A stretch of DNA of 45,736 bases. Source: Dyella_B sp035486915 (GTDB lineage Bacteria; Pseudomonadota; Gammaproteobacteria; Xanthomonadales; Rhodanobacteraceae). The notes beneath the pieces were generated by a model. That model was not told the origin of the DNA, did no database searches, and saw only the letters and a list, made by a program, of their open reading frames with translations. Below, piece after piece: positions 43,307 to 45,736 of the stretch. The position numbers and the translations under genes are program-made. The stretch's first letter is position 1. Each line of letters starts with the position of its first letter. The DNA lies in contig NZ_DATHMR010000010.1 in NCBI RefSeq assembly GCF_035486915.1, positions 1 through 45,736 of the forward strand. The letters run 5' to 3'.

Positions 43307-44560
43307 ATGACTGCCGATACCCCACGCGCAGCCGGACACGGTCAAAAGAAACGCGGTGTATGGATCGCCGCGATCGTGGCTTTGGTGATTGTTGCCCTGA
43401 TCGTGTTACATATCTTTACAGGGCAGAAAACCAAGCAGGGCACACCGCCCATCGTCGTGAGCAGCGCCAAGGCCACTTTGGGCAGCATGCCGGTGATCTT
43501 GAACGAGCTTGGCACTGTCACTCCCGTCGCCACTGTCACCGTGCTTCCACAGTTGAGCGGCTATCTCACGGAAGTGGGTTATCAGGAAGGCCAGGACGTC
43601 CAGAAGGGGCAGTTCCTCGCGCAGATCGATCCGCGTCAATACGAGATCAACAAGCAGCAGGCCGAGGCACAGCTCGCCAAGGATCAGGCCAGTCTCGATC
43701 AGGCGCGCTCCGACCTCGCCCGCTTTACGCAGTTGCACGAACAGAAATCGATTGCCGAGCAGACGTTCACCGATCAGAAGTTCCTGGTCGAGCAGGATGT
43801 AGCAGCCGTGCAGGCCGATAAGGCGGCTATCGCCCAGGACGAACTCGATCTTGCGTACTGCCACATCACCGCGCCGGTCGCTGGCCGCGTCGGTTTGCGA
43901 CTGGTCGATCCGGGCAACTACGTAACGGCGTCGAGCTCGCCGGGCATCGTGGTCATCACCACGATGAAACCCACCACAGTGCAATTTACCGTGCCGCAAA
44001 ATTCGCTGGGCGATGTGCTGCAGCGTGTCGGTTCCGGCGCAAAGTTGCCGGTGACGGTTTACAACAGCGACAACTCCAAGCAACTCGCAACAGGCGCGCT
44101 GTATGCCGTCAGCAACCAGATGGCGACGAGCACAGGCACCGTAACGCTGCGTGCGACGTTCCCGAACGATGACGAATCGCTGTATCCAAACGAATTCGTC
44201 AACGCACGATTGCTGGTCAACACCATGCAGAACGCCGTGCTGGTGCCGACGCCTGCCGTACAAACCGGCGCGCCAGGCGAATTCGTGTATCTGGTCAATA
44301 GCGATGACTCCGTGGCCGTGCAAAAAGTGACGATCGGTCCGAGCGATGGCAAGAACACCGTGATCCTCTCAGGCGTTTCCAGTGGCCAGACGGTGGTGAC
44401 AGATGGCATGGATCGCCTGAGCGACGGCGCGAAGATCAAGCTTGCCGGCGCGAAACCCGCAGAGTCAGGCACTGCGCCTGCACCCGCTTCGTCCTCGGCA
44501 ACAGCGCATCAGGGTGGGAAGCACAAGAAAAGCTCCAACTCTGATTCGTCCGCTTCGTGA
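43307..44560 (+). CDS. mdtA: RND efflux periplasmic adaptor (MdtA/AcrA-like)
   Basis: I choose the ATG at 43307 (MTADTPRAAGHG; GGAG 6 bases upstream) over the ATG two codons earlier; length 417. A single N-terminal anchor (VWIAAIVALVIVALIVLHIF) is followed by a lipoyl/barrel-sandwich part (TVTVLPQLSGYLTEVGYQEG), a coiled-coil hairpin (about 100-175, EAQLAKDQASLDQARSDLAR), the second lipoyl half (CHITAPVAGRVGLRLVDPGN) and a beta-barrel/membrane-proximal domain. The low-complexity tail (PASSSATAHQGG...) is unconserved. It should link the inner-membrane pump to an outer-membrane channel. The pump gene starts 20 bp after it. Confidence 0.9.
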   Translation: MTADTPRAAGHGQKKRGVWIAAIVALVIVALIVLHIFTGQKTKQGTPPIVVSSAKATLGSMPVILNELGTVTPVATVTVLPQLSGYLTEVGYQEGQDVQKGQFLAQIDPRQYEINKQQAEAQLAKDQASLDQARSDLARFTQLHEQKSIAEQTFTDQKFLVEQDVAAVQADKAAIAQDELDLAYCHITAPVAGRVGLRLVDPGNYVTASSSPGIVVITTMKPTTVQFTVPQNSLGDVLQRVGSGAKLPVTVYNSDNSKQLATGALYAVSNQMATSTGTVTLRATFPNDDESLYPNEFVNARLLVNTMQNAVLVPTPAVQTGAPGEFVYLVNSDDSVAVQKVTIGPSDGKNTVILSGVSSGQTVVTDGMDRLSDGAKIKLAGAKPAESGTAPAPASSSATAHQGGKHKKSSNSDSSAS

Positions 44561-44580
44561 TTAGCGGACGCGCGATCCGA

Positions 44581-45736
44581 TGAATATTTCCCGCCTGTTC
44601 GTTCTCAGGCCGGTGGCTACATCGCTGCTGATGATCGCCCTTGTGCTAGTGGGCCTCGTCGCGATGCGTTTTCTGCCGGTCTCGTCACTACCTGACGTCG
44701 ACTATCCGACGATTCAAGTACAAACCTTCTACCCTGGCGCCAGCCCTTCGGTGATGGCGACCACGGTCACCGCACCGCTGGAAGTACAGCTAGGTGAAAT
44801 TCCCGGCTTGCAGCAGATGACGTCAAGCAGTTCTGCCGGCGCGTCAGTGATCACCTTGCAGTTCGATCTATCGCTGAATCTCGATGTCGCCGAACAGAAC
44901 GTGCAGGAAGCGATCAACGCGGCCAACAGTTTGCTGCCGGCCGGCCTGCCCGCTCCGCCCACTTATGCGAAGGTGAATCCCGCCGATCAGCCGATCCTTA
45001 CGCTGGCGGTCACCTCCAAATCGATGTCGCTGCCGCAGCTGCAGGACATTGCCAATAATCGTCTAGGCACGAAGATTTCCGAAGTATCGGGTGTGGGCCT
45101 CGTGACTCCGGCAGGTGGCAACGTGCCCGCCGTGCGCGTGGAAGCCGATCCGCAGAAGCTGGCCGCATACGGGCTCAACATCGACGACCTTCGTTCACTG
45201 ATCTCCAACGTGAACGTGAGTCAGCCGAAGGGCAACTTCGACGGCCCCGATCTCGATTACACGATCAATGGCAACGATCAGATCCAGGATCCCATTGATT
45301 ATCTGAATACGGTGGTTTCGTATCAGAACGGCGCACCGGTGTATCTGCGCGACGTCGCACGCGTGACGCAAGCTGCGCAGGACACCGAGCAAGGCGCGTG
45401 GTACAACAAAACGCCAGCCATCGTGTTGAACGTGCAGCGCCAGCCTGGCGCTAACGTGATCGCCACGGTCGATCAGATCCAGAAGGAATTGCCACAGCTG
45501 GAATCGACCTTGCCCGCGGGTATGAAGGTCGATGTGGTGTCCGACAGTACTGGCGTGATCCGTTCCTCCGTGTCGGATGCGGCATTCGAGCTGGTACTCG
45601 CTGTAGTGCTCGTAGTGCTGGTGATCTTCGTATTCCTGCGCAATCTGCCAGCCACGATCATCCCCAGTATCTCGGTGCCTGTGTCGTTGATCGGCACGCT
45701 GGCGATGATGTACGAGCTCAATTATTCGATCGACAA
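44581..45736 (+). CDS. mdtB: RND multidrug efflux permease (MdtB-like), N-terminal part
   Basis: The frame is open from the ATG (MNISRLFVLRPVATSLLM) to the right edge, giving 385 residues of a protein normally about 1040 long. Visible parts are TM1 (LLMIALVLVGLVAMRF), PVSSLPDVDYPTIQVQTFYPG, TVTAPLEVQLGEIPGLQQM, the pore-domain segments and TM2 (ELVLAVVLVVLVIFVFLRNL). The GASPSVMATTV and LPDVDYPTI strings favour the MdtB/MdtC group over AcrB. It would drive drugs out by proton antiport. A second pump gene (mdtC) is expected beyond the window. Confidence 0.9.

Noticed and set aside
1..45736. CRISPR array
   Set aside because: No regularly spaced direct repeats and no Cas-like genes were seen.

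Overview
The window looks like a chromosomal segment of a GC-rich gammaproteobacterium of the Xanthomonadales/Lysobacterales, most likely Rhodanobacteraceae (Dyella, Rhodanobacter or Luteibacter relatives). This is an inference from gene content and order (pyrD-murB overlap, fused alpha-beta 2-oxo-acid E1, ALDH7-type lysine catabolism, MASE1 sensor, DISM-type diguanylate cyclase), not from a marker gene. Coding is dense from about 9 kb onward. The first 7 kb is visibly more AT-rich, gene-poor and full of inverted repeats.

Region 1 (1 to about 7190) reads as the right end of a mobile genomic island. It carries a repeat protein cut by the window edge, a NERD-domain putative nuclease, small orphan proteins, an AlpA-type regulator, a tyrosine recombinase with a full catalytic set, and two secreted proteins (Sel1 repeats; LprI-like). 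Its edge is marked by a fragment that looks like a tRNA-Leu 3' end (7171-7189), followed by a tRNA-style terminator. Two gene-free stretches (2.6-3.3 kb and 4.2-5.2 kb) hold unusually dense inverted repeats and are the best candidates for something undescribed.

Region 2 (7.2-16.5 kb) is chromosomal but poorly characterised: a frameshifted CsgG-like/peptidoglycan-binding gene, a 1142-residue protein with a ThuA-like N-terminus, a small periplasmic protein, tRNA-Arg(CCU), and a MASE1 membrane protein whose histidine-kinase half has lost its catalytic residues.

Region 3 (16.9-30.2 kb) is housekeeping and metabolism: an ALDH7 aldehyde dehydrogenase of lysine catabolism, an apparent operon DUF4190-methyltransferase-pyrD-murB, pyruvate:quinone oxidoreductase poxB converging on the lipid II flippase murJ, a YbjQ-family protein with a membrane partner, a double-domain M16 peptidase, and a fosmidomycin-resistance-type exporter.

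Region 4 (30.3-45.7 kb) holds an AraC regulator divergent from that exporter and overlapping polyphosphate kinase, an FMN reductase, a membrane diguanylate cyclase with an I-site, a fused E1 dehydrogenase, a likely operon gcdH-GNAT-GNAT-nucleotidyltransferase-like, an EamA transporter, and the start of an RND efflux operon (MdtA-like adaptor and MdtB-like pump) that runs off the right edge. The ALDH7 enzyme and glutaryl-CoA dehydrogenase would act in the same L-lysine/aminoadipate route although they lie 22 kb apart.
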